Assembly (NCBI GenBank): GCA_963835085.1 | Contig: CAWIED010000001.1 | Location: forward strand, 248,001 to 312,000 | DNA from: JBDIAG01 sp963835085 | GTDB taxonomy: Bacteria > Actinomycetota > Actinomycetes > Actinomycetales > CAWJMD01 | DNA length: 64,000 nucleotides | Direction of reading: 5' to 3' | Part shown: positions 63,525 to 64,000 of the stretch, piece after piece | Numbering within the stretch: position 1 is the first letter of the stretch | Layout: the number at the start of each line of letters is the position of its first letter | The notes under the pieces: generated by a model | What the model saw: the letters and a program-made list of their open reading frames with translations, nothing else | The model's database searches: none | Told to the model about the DNA's origin: nothing | Program-made: the position numbers and the translations under genes

Positions 63525-64000
63525 TCAGTCGACGAAACGGCGGGCATTGCGGAACAGTCGCAGCCACGGCGATTCGTCGTCGATCCGGCCTGGGGTGTAG
63601 GAGAGTTGCGCGTTGCGAACCACTCGTTCGGGGTGCGGCATCATCGCGGTGAACCGGCCGTCGTCAGTGGTCACAGCGGTGAGCCCGTCGGGAGATCCGT
63701 TGGGGTTGAATGGGTACGAGGTCGCCACAGCTGCGGAGTGGTCGATGAATCGCGCCACCCGCTGGACCCGCCCGGGCTCCCCCTGCACGTCGAAGTTCGC
63801 AAAGCCCTCACCGTGGGCCACGGCGATCGGCAGTCGGCTTCCGGCCATGCCGACGGTGAGCACCGAGGGTGAGTCGAGCACCTCCACCAGGCTCAGCCGG
63901 GCCTCGTACTGTTCGCTGCGATTGCGGGTGAAGCGCGGCCACGCCTGCGCTCCCGGGATCAGCTCGGCGAGCGCGGCGAACATCTGGCAGCCGTTGCAGA
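63525..64000 (-). CDS. purL: Phosphoribosylformylglycinamidine synthase, C-terminal glutaminase part (partial)
   Basis: The last 158 residues of a protein whose start lies beyond the window. CNGCQMFAALAELIPGA at the window edge holds the class I amidotransferase nucleophile Cys, and MMPHPERVVRNAQ the His/Glu of the triad. LSYTPGRIDDESPWLRLFRNAR is the typical PurL C-terminus. In the large single-chain form this domain supplies ammonia for the fourth step of purine synthesis; a separate PurQ subunit cannot be fully excluded from this fragment. Confidence 0.9.
   Translation of the reverse strand, partial: CNGCQMFAALAELIPGAQAWPRFTRNRSEQYEARLSLVEVLDSPSVLTVGMAGSRLPIAVAHGEGFANFDVQGEPGRVQRVARFIDHSAAVATSYPFNPNGSPDGLTAVTTDDGRFTAMMPHPERVVRNAQLSYTPGRIDDESPWLRLFRNARRFVD

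Overview
The window is high-GC DNA with dense, often overlapping genes and many GTG starts. It most likely comes from an actinobacterial chromosome. The supporting markers are a fused LysX, NucS, a DUF2550 gene downstream of the atp operon, a DUF222/HNH (13E12-type) gene and a Rho with a long hydrophilic insertion. A propionibacterial relative is plausible, given the paired cobalamin adenosyltransferase and B12-dependent acyl-CoA mutase, but that family-level placement is an inference. I saw no rRNA, tRNA, CRISPR array or intact insertion sequence.

Positions 1-10,000 form a cell-surface polysaccharide region. It holds a GT39-type membrane glycosyltransferase cut by the window edge, a processive GT2 synthase (minus strand), and divergently a UDP-sugar dehydrogenase, a sugar epimerase, a membrane-anchored GH18-like hydrolase, a secreted polysaccharide deacetylase and a secreted Pro/Thr-linker protein. 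Together these look like a synthase-dependent exopolysaccharide locus with its own modifying and cleaving enzymes.

Positions 10,000-18,700 are an accessory, decaying stretch. They contain a small membrane protein with a winged-helix regulator, a gene remnant, a DEAD-type helicase, a large DUF222/HNH nuclease gene with a LexA-like box upstream, a small P-loop kinase, and a membrane-protein gene broken by a stop codon and a frameshift, plus several direct-repeat blocks.

Positions 18,800-43,100 are a core block: hom-thrC-thrB, rho, then an inserted GT39 / sugar-transporter / TPR segment, then rpmE-prfA-prmC-tsaC-like-wecA-like, and the complete ATP synthase operon atpI-like, atpZ-like, atpB-E-F-H-A-G-D-C followed by a DUF2550 gene. 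prmC carries an apparent one-base frameshift near its 5' end, and atpC encodes an unusually short epsilon subunit.

Positions 43,100-64,000 are mainly acyl-CoA metabolism and information processing. They hold a PduO-type cobalamin adenosyltransferase, a STAS-like protein, cinA, an ethylmalonyl-CoA-mutase-like enzyme, a D-amino-acid oxidase, nucS, a tandem-duplicated 3-hydroxyacyl-CoA dehydrogenase, a very large lysX with an extra N-terminal membrane module, an Lrp/AsnC regulator divergent from a racemase/thiolase/FadB-like operon, a GABA aminotransferase and the 3' end of purL. A recurrent theme is short tandem repeats expanded in frame inside disordered parts of otherwise ordinary proteins (rho, thrB, the GT39 enzyme, the HNH gene, the racemase and the TsaC-like protein).
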